From Prevotella sp. E9-3 (GTDB lineage: Bacteria > Bacteroidota > Bacteroidia > Bacteroidales > Bacteroidaceae): 64,000 nucleotides of DNA. Under the pieces are notes generated by a model. That model saw only the letters and a list, made by a program, of their open reading frames with translations. It did no database searches and had not been told where the DNA came from. Location: assembly GCF_022024015.1 (NCBI RefSeq), contig NZ_CP091786.1:2728001-2792000 (forward strand). Reading direction: 5' to 3'. The position numbers were made by a program, and so were the translations under genes. This document shows, one piece after another, positions 1 to 8,144 of the stretch; within the stretch, counting starts at the first letter, position 1, and the number at the start of each line of letters is the position of its first letter.

Positions 1-961
1 TGACCAACATAGCCGGCACTATAGAATCGTAGGCTATTTTTCCATTGACCACTACCGGATCGTACAGACGACCGAACCCGCCAAGGAAATAACAGCCACC
101 TGCCACGATGAAAGCAAACACGGTAGAGATGATGGTGCCGCGTTTAATGGCACTCTCATCTGTAATAGAATAGAACTTTCCCACCATCTGTGGCAGTCCC
201 ATCGTTCCAAGCGATGTGAGCACTACTACGCCAAGCAATCCCCACGGATCGGGGCCAAACCAAGTGGCAAACATACCGCTACCGGGTTCGACAGAACCGT
301 CGGATGGCAGTTCTGCCAATTTAGAAACGGCAACTGTGAGTCCGCCCTGTGCTGCTATCACAGCCATAATCACCGCCACGATACCAAAGAGCATGATGAT
401 GCCTTGAATAAAATCGTTCATGGCGGTTGCCTTATAACCTCCCAGAATTACATAGACAGCCGTGAGCAGTGCCATCAGCACTACGCAGTATTCATAGGGA
501 ATGCCAAAGCCCATTTCAAACAATGTTGAGATGCCTTTATAGACACCTGCTGTATAGGGAATCAGAAACACGAAAGCAATCACCGAAGCCACCACGCGCA
601 GCCCTTGGTCATCGAAACGTGTTCCAAAGAAGTCGGGCATAGTGCGCGACTCAATATGCTGGGTCATCAGTTTGGTGCGTCTGCCCAACAACAACCAGGC
701 TAATAACGAGCCTATCACGGCATTGCCAATGCCAATCCATGCACTCGACAAGCCATAGCGCCAACCAAACTGGCCGGCATAGCCTACGAAAACGACGGCC
801 GAGAAATAACTTGTACCGAAAGCAAATGCTGTGAGCCACGGACCTACGGAACGTCCACCAAGAACAAATCCGTCCACACTATTGGCTTGTTTGCAGGTAT
901 AGACACCCACACCGATCATAACAATCAGAAAAACAATCGTCAGTAATACCTTAATAACCAT
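1..961 (-). CDS. Sodium:solute symporter family (SSS) protein, C-terminus cut off by window edge
   Basis: I translated this frame directly. It is open from an ATG at 961 to the window edge, so about 320 N-terminal residues are visible. The protein is strongly hydrophobic with many membrane segments. Near the N-terminus it has the SSS-type stretch TSYFSAVVFVGYAGQFG, and later GGYKATAMNDFIQG and TSLGTMGLPQMVGKFYSI, both typical of SSS (SLC5-like) sodium-coupled importers. The family imports sugars, amino acids, organic acids or vitamins using the sodium gradient; the substrate cannot be read from this part. It lies 50 bp downstream of the porin gene on the same strand, so the two may form one transcript, giving outer- and inner-membrane steps of an uptake route. 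The family is clear; the substrate is unknown. Confidence 0.85.
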   Translation of the reverse strand, partial: MVIKVLLTIVFLIVMIGVGVYTCKQANSVDGFVLGGRSVGPWLTAFAFGTSYFSAVVFVGYAGQFGWRYGLSSAWIGIGNAVIGSLLAWLLLGRRTKLMTQHIESRTMPDFFGTRFDDQGLRVVASVIAFVFLIPYTAGVYKGISTLFEMGFGIPYEYCVVLMALLTAVYVILGGYKATAMNDFIQGIIMLFGIVAVIMAVIAAQGGLTVAVSKLAELPSDGSVEPGSGMFATWFGPDPWGLLGVVVLTSLGTMGLPQMVGKFYSITDESAIKRGTIISTVFAFIVAGGCYFLGGFGRLYDPVVVNGKIAYDSIVPAMLV

Positions 962-1011
962 ATTCAGAACTATGAATTATGCATTATGAATTATGAATTA
1001 TGAACTATGAA
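962..1011. repeat. Short AT-rich direct repeats (GAACTATG / GAATTATG words) between two genes
   Basis: This stretch is a run of near-identical 8-9 base words (GAACTATGAATTATGCAT, then ATTATGAATTATGAACTATG) filling the whole gap between the porin and symporter genes. The same words, including GAACTATG twice, occur inside the rsmF-type coding region at 6928-7003. This suggests a small dispersed repeat family in this genome. Confidence 0.6.
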
Positions 1012-2097
1012 CTAAAACGCCACCTGCACTTGTGCCTGCAGCCAGTTATAATCCTTGTTACTAATGTTCTCGCCACAAAGACAACGGGTGTACTGCAACT
1101 GTAACCGGCATTTTTTGTAGAACCAGTATTGTACTCCCAAAGTCAGATTGGTCTGATCCCATCCCTCTATCTTTGTGTTGCGGTCATAGGTCTCGCCACT
1201 GGCCACCACATCGAGGGCATCGACCACTGGCACACAAACCGTTACATATCCGCCTCGGCTCTTCACATCGCCATCTTCACCTCCCAACCATTCGGCACGC
1301 AGACTGGCAGGACGGGCATCCTTGTACTGAGCTGCTGAATAAGCGTGTGTTTTGTATTCCACACCGGCACTATAGCGGTTGCGCTTATAGTTATCGCCCG
1401 TCTTCACACCGGGGTTCCATGCTGCTTCGCCCACAGCATTGCCTGTTCCCAGATAGCCCGAACCGACAATACGGAAACCGTCAAAGGGGCGCACTTCCAG
1501 TTTTGCGATAAAGTCTTTCTGATTGTTGGCATCTTTTCTGTTAATACCCTGTCCACTCATCAGCGCCAGCTCATAATGCAGGAAGTTTTTAAACAAGTCG
1601 CCATAAACCATGAGGCCTTGGTCACGACCATAGTTCACGCCATTCAGGGGATCTGGCCCCTCGCCAGCCAGATAGAGCACAGCCTGTGAATAGACATCAA
1701 TGAGTTCCAACTGTGTGGGCGACAGAGGATTTTCCATCGTATAGGAATGCTTGAACTGTCCGAAGCGCACGGTTAATGCCTTATCATTCGTAACACGATA
1801 GTCGGTATAGAACTCCTGAACAACGCTATTGAAATCGTGCATGAACAGAAAAGACCAACGGTCGGTGATTCTGGCCTTGGCCCAAAGAAGGGTACGCTTC
1901 AAGTTATATGAATTCACTTTCTGACTATTCACATCCTGATAGGACCAGCCTGCCTGCGCATAGCCATTGAAAGTGACACGACTGCTAAAGTCCTTCATCC
2001 AGTCAATTTCCTGCGACGATTGCTGAGCCATACATTCACTGATGCCAGCGAGTGCCATCATCATAGCCAACGAAGTATTCCTAAAGAGTTTATTCAT
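1012..2097 (-). CDS. Outer-membrane porin, phosphate-selective porin O/P-like
   Basis: The product is 361 residues with a signal peptide (roughly residues 1-24, ending MAQQ). The mature part has alternating hydrophobic and polar strands as in a beta-barrel and ends in AQVQVAF, with a terminal phenylalanine as usual for outer-membrane barrels. The stretch VTFNGYAQAGWSYQD and the recurring 'RFGQFK' and 'GVQYWF' patterns match the porin_O_P family of Bacteroidota. Such proteins form diffusion channels, and specificity for phosphate cannot be assumed. It lies just upstream of the symporter on the same strand, with a -7 box at 2144-2151. Family assignment is by pattern only. Confidence 0.72.
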   Translation of the reverse strand: MNKLFRNTSLAMMMALAGISECMAQQSSQEIDWMKDFSSRVTFNGYAQAGWSYQDVNSQKVNSYNLKRTLLWAKARITDRWSFLFMHDFNSVVQEFYTDYRVTNDKALTVRFGQFKHSYTMENPLSPTQLELIDVYSQAVLYLAGEGPDPLNGVNYGRDQGLMVYGDLFKNFLHYELALMSGQGINRKDANNQKDFIAKLEVRPFDGFRIVGSGYLGTGNAVGEAAWNPGVKTGDNYKRNRYSAGVEYKTHAYSAAQYKDARPASLRAEWLGGEDGDVKSRGGYVTVCVPVVDALDVVASGETYDRNTKIEGWDQTNLTLGVQYWFYKKCRLQLQYTRCLCGENISNKDYNWLQAQVQVAF

Positions 2098-2143
2098 CCT
2101 AATAGGTTATTAGTTTTGTGCTTAAAGTTTGTGGTAACGCATG

Positions 2144-2151
2144 CAAATATA
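2144..2151 (-). promoter_or_regulatory. Bacteroidota -7 promoter element for the porin gene
   Basis: The - strand reads TATATTTG, a perfect TAnnTTTG box, about 46 bases before the porin start codon. Confidence 0.55.
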
Positions 2152-2254
2152 CAACTTTAAATGTAATAATATGCACTTATCCTTGTTTTTTTATCATTTT
2201 ATTCCAAAAATAGAAAGTTTATGCATATTATTTCCGTGATTCGGAGAAAATGCG

Positions 2255-2262
2255 TACCTTTG
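2255..2262 (+). promoter_or_regulatory. -7 promoter element for topB; decides its start codon
   Basis: TACCTTTG fits TAnnTTTG. It lies inside the longer open frame that begins at 2221, so that upstream ATG would precede the transcript start. The ATG at 2284 is therefore the likely start. Confidence 0.6.
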
Positions 2263-2283
2263 TGGCTCAAAAGCCTTAAAACA

Positions 2284-4377
2284 ATGATTGTTTGCATAGC
2301 AGAGAAACCCAGTGTAGCGAAAGACATAGCACGCATCATCGGAGCCACGGCTTCACACGATGGATATATGGAAGGAAACGGCTATCAGGTGACGTGGACT
2401 TTTGGTCACTTGTGTGAGCTGAAAATGCCGGAAGACTACACCCCGATGTGGAAATCATGGAGCCTGTCGGCTCTTCCCATGATTCCTGCCCGCTTTGGTA
2501 TTCGCTTGAAGGAGGACCAAGGTATTAAGAAACAGTTTGCCACGATTGAAAAACTGATGTCGGAAGCTGAGAGCATCATCAACTGTGGTGACGCCGGCCA
2601 AGAGGGTGAACTGATTCAGCGCTGGGTGATGCAAAAGGCACAGGCTAAGTGTCCGGTAAAGCGTTTGTGGATTTCATCGATGACCGATGAAGCCATTCGT
2701 GAAGGCTTTGCCCAACTGAAAGATCAGGATGAGTATCAGACACTTTATCTGGCCGGACTCTCACGTGCTGTTGGCGACTGGCTGCTGGGTATCAACTGTA
2801 CCCGCCTTTATACTATTAAATATGGTCAGAACCGTCAGGTGCTATCTATCGGACGTGTTCAAACTCCTACCCTTGCACTGATTGTAAACCGTCAGAAAGA
2901 GATAGACAATTTCAAACCCGAACCTTATTGGGTGTTGGCCACCGTCTATCGCGACACTACGTTTACGGCAACATCAGGCAAGTTCACATCGAAGGAAGAG
3001 GGCGAAAAGGCTTTTGCTACGATAGAAGGGAAGCCATTCGAAGTGACGAAGGTTGAAAAGAAGAACGGCAAGGAAAATCCGCCATCCCTCTACGACCTGA
3101 CATCACTTCAGGTGGATTGCAACAAGAAATTCGGTTTCTCGGCAGAGATGACGCTGAACGTGATCCAACAACTCTACGAACAGAAACTGGCCACCTACCC
3201 ACGTGTGGACACCACTTTCCTTCCCGACGACGTTTATCCGAAGTGTCCGCAAATTATGAATGGTCTGTTCCAAGTACGTGTGGCAGGAACTCCGCTATAT
3301 GCCGACTTAGTAAAGACTCTTGGTGGAAAGCCTTTGCAGAAATCGAAGAAGGTGTTCGACTCCTCAAAAGTCACCGACCACCATGCCATCATTCCCACAG
3401 GCGTCGTACCACAGAATCTGCCTGATATTCAGCAGAAAGTGTACGACCTTATTGCACGCCGTTTTATTTCTGTATTCTATCCTGACTGTCAGTTTGCGCA
3501 GACCACCGTATTGGGAAAAGTTGACGAGATTGAATTCAAAGTCACTGGTCGCACCATATTGGATCCGGGATGGCGTGCTGTTTATGCCAAAGACGTTCAG
3601 AACGATGACGATGAAAAGAAGCCTGACGAAGAAGAACGCACCCTGCCCTCGTTCACCAAGGGTGAAAGTGGTCCTCACGTTCCTACGCTGACAGAGAAAA
3701 TGACCACCCCACCACCGTATTTCACCGAGGCTACCCTACTGCGTGCGATGGAGACTGCCGGCAAACTGGTTGACGATGAAGAACTGCGTCGTGCCATGAA
3801 AGAGAATGGCATCGGGCGACCATCTACACGAGCCGCTATCATCGAGACACTCTTCAAGCGTCACTACATCCGTAAGGATCGTAAGCGTTTGGTAGCCACG
3901 CCTACTGGCATAGAGCTCATCGACCTGATTCATGAAGAACTATTGAAAAGTGCAGAGCTAACAGGTATCTGGGAGAAGAAGCTACGCGATATTGAAGCAA
4001 AGAAATATGATGCCCAGGCATTCATAGAGGAACTGAAGCAGCAGGTTTCTGAGATTGTTCGTGAGGTGATTACGGATCCCACCAATCGCCGTATCACGGT
4101 AGTTGAAGAACCGAAAAAAGCAACTTCCAAACCTAGCAGCGATTCTTCTGCCGAGGGCGAGCAGAAAGCAGAGAAGCCCAAGAAGAAACGAGCCACAAAG
4201 AAGAAGGGCGACATCCAGCAAAAGGCTGTTGAGGCTGCCGAGGCAGTACGTGACGAACTCGTAGGAAAGCCCTGTCCCCTCTGCGGAGAAGGTCATATTA
4301 TCAAAGGAAAAACGGCTTACGGATGCTCCCGATGGAAAGAAGGATGCACATGGAGACAACCTTTCGCTGCGGAATAA
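2284..4377 (+). CDS. topB: DNA topoisomerase III (type IA)
   Basis: This is a 697-residue type IA topoisomerase that relaxes or decatenates DNA by passing a strand through a transient single-strand break. It begins MIVCIAEKPSVAKDIA, the TOPRIM start with its catalytic Glu. A TOPRIM acidic motif (GDAGQEGELI) lies near residue 102. The active-site Tyr is in the TYPRVDTTFLP motif near residue 305. A long Lys/Glu-rich linker follows, and the C-terminus is a small zinc-ribbon-like domain with four Cys (CPLCGEGHI, then YGCSRWKEGC). In the TOPRIM motif the second acidic position of the usual DxD is Gly. The start at 2284 is chosen because the -7 box lies just upstream, within the longer frame. Single gene, no operon partner visible. 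Confidence 0.93.
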   Translation: MIVCIAEKPSVAKDIARIIGATASHDGYMEGNGYQVTWTFGHLCELKMPEDYTPMWKSWSLSALPMIPARFGIRLKEDQGIKKQFATIEKLMSEAESIINCGDAGQEGELIQRWVMQKAQAKCPVKRLWISSMTDEAIREGFAQLKDQDEYQTLYLAGLSRAVGDWLLGINCTRLYTIKYGQNRQVLSIGRVQTPTLALIVNRQKEIDNFKPEPYWVLATVYRDTTFTATSGKFTSKEEGEKAFATIEGKPFEVTKVEKKNGKENPPSLYDLTSLQVDCNKKFGFSAEMTLNVIQQLYEQKLATYPRVDTTFLPDDVYPKCPQIMNGLFQVRVAGTPLYADLVKTLGGKPLQKSKKVFDSSKVTDHHAIIPTGVVPQNLPDIQQKVYDLIARRFISVFYPDCQFAQTTVLGKVDEIEFKVTGRTILDPGWRAVYAKDVQNDDDEKKPDEEERTLPSFTKGESGPHVPTLTEKMTTPPPYFTEATLLRAMETAGKLVDDEELRRAMKENGIGRPSTRAAIIETLFKRHYIRKDRKRLVATPTGIELIDLIHEELLKSAELTGIWEKKLRDIEAKKYDAQAFIEELKQQVSEIVREVITDPTNRRITVVEEPKKATSKPSSDSSAEGEQKAEKPKKKRATKKKGDIQQKAVEAAEAVRDELVGKPCPLCGEGHIIKGKTAYGCSRWKEGCTWRQPFAAE

Positions 4378-4463
4378 CAACTCATTAAGAATCTTCCTAA
4401 CAGAATTACCACTTTTCGCTATAAAGACAATAAAAGTCTGCCATACATCGTTATTTAATACGT

Positions 4464-6581
4464 ATGCGCAGACTTTTCACCATATTATATATATGTATCA
4501 TTGCCGTTCTACTAACCGCTTGCGGTGCCGATACGGCAATGAAGAAGGGCGATAAATTCTTTGCCCTTGGCGAATACTATGATGCCGCTGGGCAATATAA
4601 AAAGGCCTATACACAGACACGGGCAAAGGACAAACCACTCCGCGGACAACGGGCATTGAAAATGGCCGACTGCTATCGCCGTATTAACTACACGCAGAAA
4701 GCGATAGCCGCTTACAACAATGCTGTGCGCTACAAACAAGCGGATTCAACAAGCATTTTCTATTTGGGCAAGCTGCAACTGAAGAACGGCAATTACAAAG
4801 ATGCTGAAAAGACTTTCACACTGCTGCTCGACTCGATGCCCAACAACCCTTTAGTGAAGAATGGATTGGAGTCGGCACGCATGGCGCCGAAATGGAAAGC
4901 TGATGCTGCTCTCTCCGGATATGAAATAAAAAAACAAGAATTGTTTAACTCTCGCCGAGCAGAATTCTCACCCATGCTGGCAGGCGAAGACTATGACCAG
5001 TTGTACTTCACCTCTACGCGCAATCAGGCTGTTGGCGATGAACTGAGTGGTATCACAGGTACCAAGCCAAGCGATATCTTTGTGGCCTACAAAGACGAGA
5101 AAGGCAACTGGCAGAAGCCGGAAGTAATGGAGAGTGAACTGAACACGGAACAGGACGAGGGCGTAAGTTGCGTAACACCCGATGGCAAGACGATGTACCT
5201 CACCGTTTGTAAGTCTGACCCAAGCTATCCCCGTTACGCCAAAATAGCGACCAGCACACGCAGTGACGCTTCGTGGGGAAAGGCGCAGGAGTTTGAGATA
5301 ACAAAAGACACGCTCTCGCTCTTTGCCCATCCTGCCGTTTCACCCGATGGCATGTGGCTCTACTTTGTCAGCGATATGCCTGGCGGTTTGGGAGGACTGG
5401 ACATCTGGCGTGCCCAGCTTACTACCTCTGGAATTGGTGCTTTGGAGAATCTTGGCACCCCCATCAACACACCTGGCAATGAGATGTTCCCCACGTTTCG
5501 TCCCAACGGCGATCTCTATTTTTCGTCTGACGGACACCCCGGAATGGGAGGACTGGATATTTATATTGCAAAACCCAACGAAGAACCCTCGCCCAACCCC
5601 TCCGAGGAGGGGAGTTTGGCTACTTCCTATGGAGGGTCTGCTCCCCTCCTCGGAGGGGTCGGGGGAGGGTTATACACTCTTGAGCACCCCGGTTTCCCAT
5701 TGAACTCTCAAGGAGACGACTTTGGCATGACATTCGAAGGACTGCACAACCGTGGCTTTTTCTCATCGAACCGTGGCGATGCGCGCGGATGGGATCACAT
5801 CTACTCGTTTGAGAAACATGAGATAGTGCAAACGGTGAAAGGATGGGTATATGAACAAGACGGCTACGAACTGCCGGAAGCGCTTGTCTATATGGTGGGA
5901 AATGATGGAACGAACCAGAAACTAAGTGTAAAAGGCGATGGCTCGTTCACACAGGAGATTCATCCTGGAGTTGACTATGTTTTCCTGGGTACTTGTAGAG
6001 GATTCCTGAACCACAAAGAGCAGCTGAAGGTAGATACCGTCAAAGAATCTCAAGAGTACGTACTACAGTTTCCCTTGGCTTCGATTACTGCTCCTGTACT
6101 CATCGACAACATCTTCTATGATTTCGATAAGGCCACACTACGCCCAGAATCGACAGAAGCGCTTGACAAACTCATAGCCCTTTTGGAAGAAAACCCGAAT
6201 GTGACCATTGAGCTTTCGGCACATACAGACTATCGTGGTTCGGCTGCCTACAACCAACGACTGTCGCAACGACGTGCTGAAAGTGTAGTCAACTATCTCA
6301 CAGAACATGGCATTGCAGCCGACCGTCTGTCGCCAATGGGCTATGGCAAAGAGAAGCCAAAGACCATCAAGAGGAAACTGACCGAAAAATATCCATGGTT
6401 GGCAGAGGGTGATGTGCTCACTGAAGAGTTCATCACCGCCCTAAAGGATGAAGAGAAGCAGGAAATATGCAACCAGCTCAACCGCCGAACTGAATTCGTA
6501 GTGCTTCGCACCACTTATGGATTGTTCGACAAGCCTGCTGAGGAGACTACTTCTTCTCAGGCATCAGAAGCAAAAGAATAA
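4464..6581 (+). CDS. porE: PorE-like OmpA-family lipoprotein with TPR, beta-propeller and CRD domains (T9SS-associated)
   Basis: The product is 705 residues. A lipoprotein signal ends at LLTACGAD, with the lipidated Cys at residue 20. TPR-like helices follow (about 25-110), then a PD40/WD40-like propeller (about 150-450, with repeated FVSDMPGG- and YFSSDG-type motifs), a carboxypeptidase-regulatory-like domain (about 455-540) and an OmpA-like peptidoglycan-binding domain (about 545-640, VTIELSAHTDYRGSAAYNQR). This exact order is that of Porphyromonas PorE, a periplasmic part of the type IX secretion system that anchors it to the cell wall. The symbol is by architecture, and other OmpA/PD40 proteins look similar. 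An in-frame 84-bp inverted repeat (5586-5669) adds a Pro/Gly/Ser-rich loop to the propeller. The 3' end overlaps the convergent PspC gene by 35 bp. Confidence 0.75.
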   Translation: MRRLFTILYICIIAVLLTACGADTAMKKGDKFFALGEYYDAAGQYKKAYTQTRAKDKPLRGQRALKMADCYRRINYTQKAIAAYNNAVRYKQADSTSIFYLGKLQLKNGNYKDAEKTFTLLLDSMPNNPLVKNGLESARMAPKWKADAALSGYEIKKQELFNSRRAEFSPMLAGEDYDQLYFTSTRNQAVGDELSGITGTKPSDIFVAYKDEKGNWQKPEVMESELNTEQDEGVSCVTPDGKTMYLTVCKSDPSYPRYAKIATSTRSDASWGKAQEFEITKDTLSLFAHPAVSPDGMWLYFVSDMPGGLGGLDIWRAQLTTSGIGALENLGTPINTPGNEMFPTFRPNGDLYFSSDGHPGMGGLDIYIAKPNEEPSPNPSEEGSLATSYGGSAPLLGGVGGGLYTLEHPGFPLNSQGDDFGMTFEGLHNRGFFSSNRGDARGWDHIYSFEKHEIVQTVKGWVYEQDGYELPEALVYMVGNDGTNQKLSVKGDGSFTQEIHPGVDYVFLGTCRGFLNHKEQLKVDTVKESQEYVLQFPLASITAPVLIDNIFYDFDKATLRPESTEALDKLIALLEENPNVTIELSAHTDYRGSAAYNQRLSQRRAESVVNYLTEHGIAADRLSPMGYGKEKPKTIKRKLTEKYPWLAEGDVLTEEFITALKDEEKQEICNQLNRRTEFVVLRTTYGLFDKPAEETTSSQASEAKE
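5586..5669. repeat. GC-rich inverted repeat inserted in frame within the porE-like gene
   Basis: Two 29-base arms (5586-5614 and 5641-5669) are reverse complements with 27 of 29 matches, separated by a 26-base loop. Each arm holds the smaller near-palindrome CCCCTCCGAGGAGGGG. The insert is in frame and encodes roughly residues 375-402 (PSPNPSEEGS ... GGVGGG), between the propeller motif GLDIYIAK and the motif YTLEHPGFPLNS. Its composition is unlike the flanking coding sequence, so it looks like a mobile palindromic element rather than ancestral coding sequence. Confidence 0.8.
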
Positions 6582-6735
6582 CATAGACGATAACACCACT
6601 GAATGCGGTAAAGAAAGTCAGTAGTGCATAAGCAATGCGTACGATGGTGACATCAAGGTCAAAATAATCTGCTAAACCAGCACACACGCCGCCAAGTAAG
6701 CGATCTTTCGAAGAACGGCATAATTTCTTTTCCAT
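6547..6735 (-). CDS. PspC-domain membrane protein
   Basis: This is a 62-residue protein starting MEKKLCRSSKDRLLGGVCAG. It has the PspC signature (a charged start, then GGVCAGLADYFDLDVTIVRI) and one hydrophobic helix (about 32-58), and ends MPEKK. PspC proteins are small inner-membrane proteins linked to envelope stress. A longer frame to 6780 exists, but the -7-like box at 6768-6775 lies within it, so the ATG at 6735 is preferred. The last 35 bp overlap the 3' end of the porE-like gene on the opposite strand. It is transcribed divergently from the rsmF-type gene, with the two -7 boxes only about 12 bp apart. Confidence 0.82.
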   Translation of the reverse strand: MEKKLCRSSKDRLLGGVCAGLADYFDLDVTIVRIAYALLTFFTAFSGVIVYVILLLLMPEKK

Positions 6736-6767
6736 TTTAATATCGTTTATTTGTTGATTATTTGTTG

Positions 6768-6775
6768 CAAAGGTG
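6768..6775 (-). promoter_or_regulatory. -7-like promoter element for the PspC gene
   Basis: The - strand reads CACCTTTG, one base off TAnnTTTG, 33 bases before the start codon. Confidence 0.4.
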
Positions 6776-6787
6776 CACATTTTTTTT

Positions 6788-6795
6788 TAATTTTG
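6788..6795 (+). promoter_or_regulatory. -7 promoter element for the rsmF-type gene; very short leader
   Basis: TAATTTTG fits TAnnTTTG and ends 9 bases before the ATG at 6805. The transcript would have a leader of only a few bases. The longer frame from 6751 would start upstream of this box and is rejected. Confidence 0.5.
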
Positions 6796-6804
6796 CAAAC
6801 GAAT

Positions 6805-8070
6805 ATGCAATTACCTGACAATTTTATTCATCTTATTCGTCCCGTTTTCGGTGAGGAACGCTTCGAGCACTTTCTCAAAGCGCTTGACGAGGAGTGTCCG
6901 GTAAGCATTAGAGTAAACCCGAGATTAGTTCATGGGGCACAGGGCACAGGGCATAGTTCTGAAATGCAGTCCAACTCTGAACTATGCACTGTGAACTATG
7001 AACTTCCCAACGTTCCCTGGTGTCCTAACGGCTGGTACCTCCCCACCCGTCCCAATTTTACTTTCGATCCCTTATTGCATGCAGGCTGCTACTATGTGCA
7101 GGAAGCATCGTCAATGTTTCTTGATGAAGTACTGCGCCAACACCTTCCCAACCGTCCTTTAATGGCTCTTGACCTATGCGCTGCACCAGGAGGAAAATCG
7201 ACACTGATGCGCTCAGCCTTACCAGAAGGCAGTATTCTTTACAGTAACGAGCCTAACAGGAAACGAGCAAGCATCCTCTTAGAGAATGTTGAGAAGTGGG
7301 GGTACGAAAAACATTACGTTACTAATCTCTATCCTAAAGACTATCGGAAGTCGAAAACGAAATTCGACATTATCCTGTGCGATGTGCCTTGCTCTGGCGA
7401 AGGTATGTTCCGCAAAGATCCTGACAGCATCAACGAATGGAGCTTACAGAATGTGGAACACTGTTGGCAACTACAACGGGAGATTGTGAATGACGCCTGG
7501 CAGTGTCTCGACGATGGCGGTCTATTAATATATAGTACCTGTACTTATAATATTAAGGAGGACGAAGAGAACGTACGCTGGATAAAGGATGAACTGGGAG
7601 TAGAGATACTCACTGTAGAGGTGAAGGCTGAATGGGGCATTACGGGTTCACTGCTGAAAGGATTCAACGAGCCGGTTTATCGGTTTATTCCTGGTTTTAC
7701 CCAAGGCGAAGGTCTGTTCATGGCAGTAATGAAGAAGCTCGGTAGTGAGACTACAAAGGTACGGAAGTGCGTGTCGAGTTCTGTTCTTGAAAAGTCTATT
7801 CTCGAGTCTCCATTACCCCACGCCTCTGAATCTTCGAAAGTAGAACTCACCTACCCACAGGCTATTTCCTACCTTCGCGGCGAGGCACTTGTTCTTCCCC
7901 CCGACACACCTCGGGGCATAGTCACCGTTACGTTCATGGGACAGTCGCTCGGACCTGTAAAGAATATTGGAAATCGTGCCAACAATCTCTATCCAAAGGA
8001 ATGGCGCATCAAAAGCACGCACGTGCCAAATGCGTACGAGCCAATTGTCTTACTTCATCATACTGAATAG
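6805..8070 (+). CDS. rsmF: rRNA m5C methyltransferase, RsmF/NOL1-NOP2-Sun family
   Basis: The product is 421 residues. The S-adenosylmethionine-binding motif ALDLCAAPGGKST is near residue 125, the motif IV Cys in DVPCSGEGMF is near 194, and the catalytic motif VI Cys in YSTCTYN is near 245. This is the two-cysteine set of RNA m5C methyltransferases. The C-terminal region (about 330-421) is the PUA-like RNA-binding part seen in RsmF-type enzymes. It probably methylates a cytosine of 16S rRNA; the exact site is not readable. Residues about 42-66 are encoded by a repeat-like insert (6928-7003) placed between the conserved SIRVNP and VPWCPNGWYL motifs. Start chosen from the promoter position. Confidence 0.85.
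   Translation: MQLPDNFIHLIRPVFGEERFEHFLKALDEECPVSIRVNPRLVHGAQGTGHSSEMQSNSELCTVNYELPNVPWCPNGWYLPTRPNFTFDPLLHAGCYYVQEASSMFLDEVLRQHLPNRPLMALDLCAAPGGKSTLMRSALPEGSILYSNEPNRKRASILLENVEKWGYEKHYVTNLYPKDYRKSKTKFDIILCDVPCSGEGMFRKDPDSINEWSLQNVEHCWQLQREIVNDAWQCLDDGGLLIYSTCTYNIKEDEENVRWIKDELGVEILTVEVKAEWGITGSLLKGFNEPVYRFIPGFTQGEGLFMAVMKKLGSETTKVRKCVSSSVLEKSILESPLPHASESSKVELTYPQAISYLRGEALVLPPDTPRGIVTVTFMGQSLGPVKNIGNRANNLYPKEWRIKSTHVPNAYEPIVLLHHTE
6928..7003. repeat. Repeat-derived in-frame insert in the rsmF-type gene
   Basis: The DNA contains the direct repeat GGGCACA GGGCACA GGGCATA, then CATAGTTC facing GAACTATG, with GAACTATG present twice. The same GAACTATG/GAATTATG words make up the intergenic stretch 962-1011. 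It encodes about 25 residues of low conservation character (GAQGTGHSSEMQ and onward) between two conserved blocks of the enzyme. Confidence 0.6.
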
Positions 8071-8144
8071 TAGTAGAACTAGTGAGACTAGAAAAACTAG
8101 CACCCCAACGTCCCTCAAGAAGAAACAACAACAAATAAAAAAAC

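Noticed and set aside
5323-5703. 126-residue frame overlapping the porE-like gene
   Set aside because: Shadow of the real frame; it is open mainly because the palindromic insert lacks stops in two frames.
8071-8144. Promoter or operator formed by repeated ACTAG words before thyA
   Set aside because: No TAnnTTTG box and no convincing palindrome beyond the short CTAG words.
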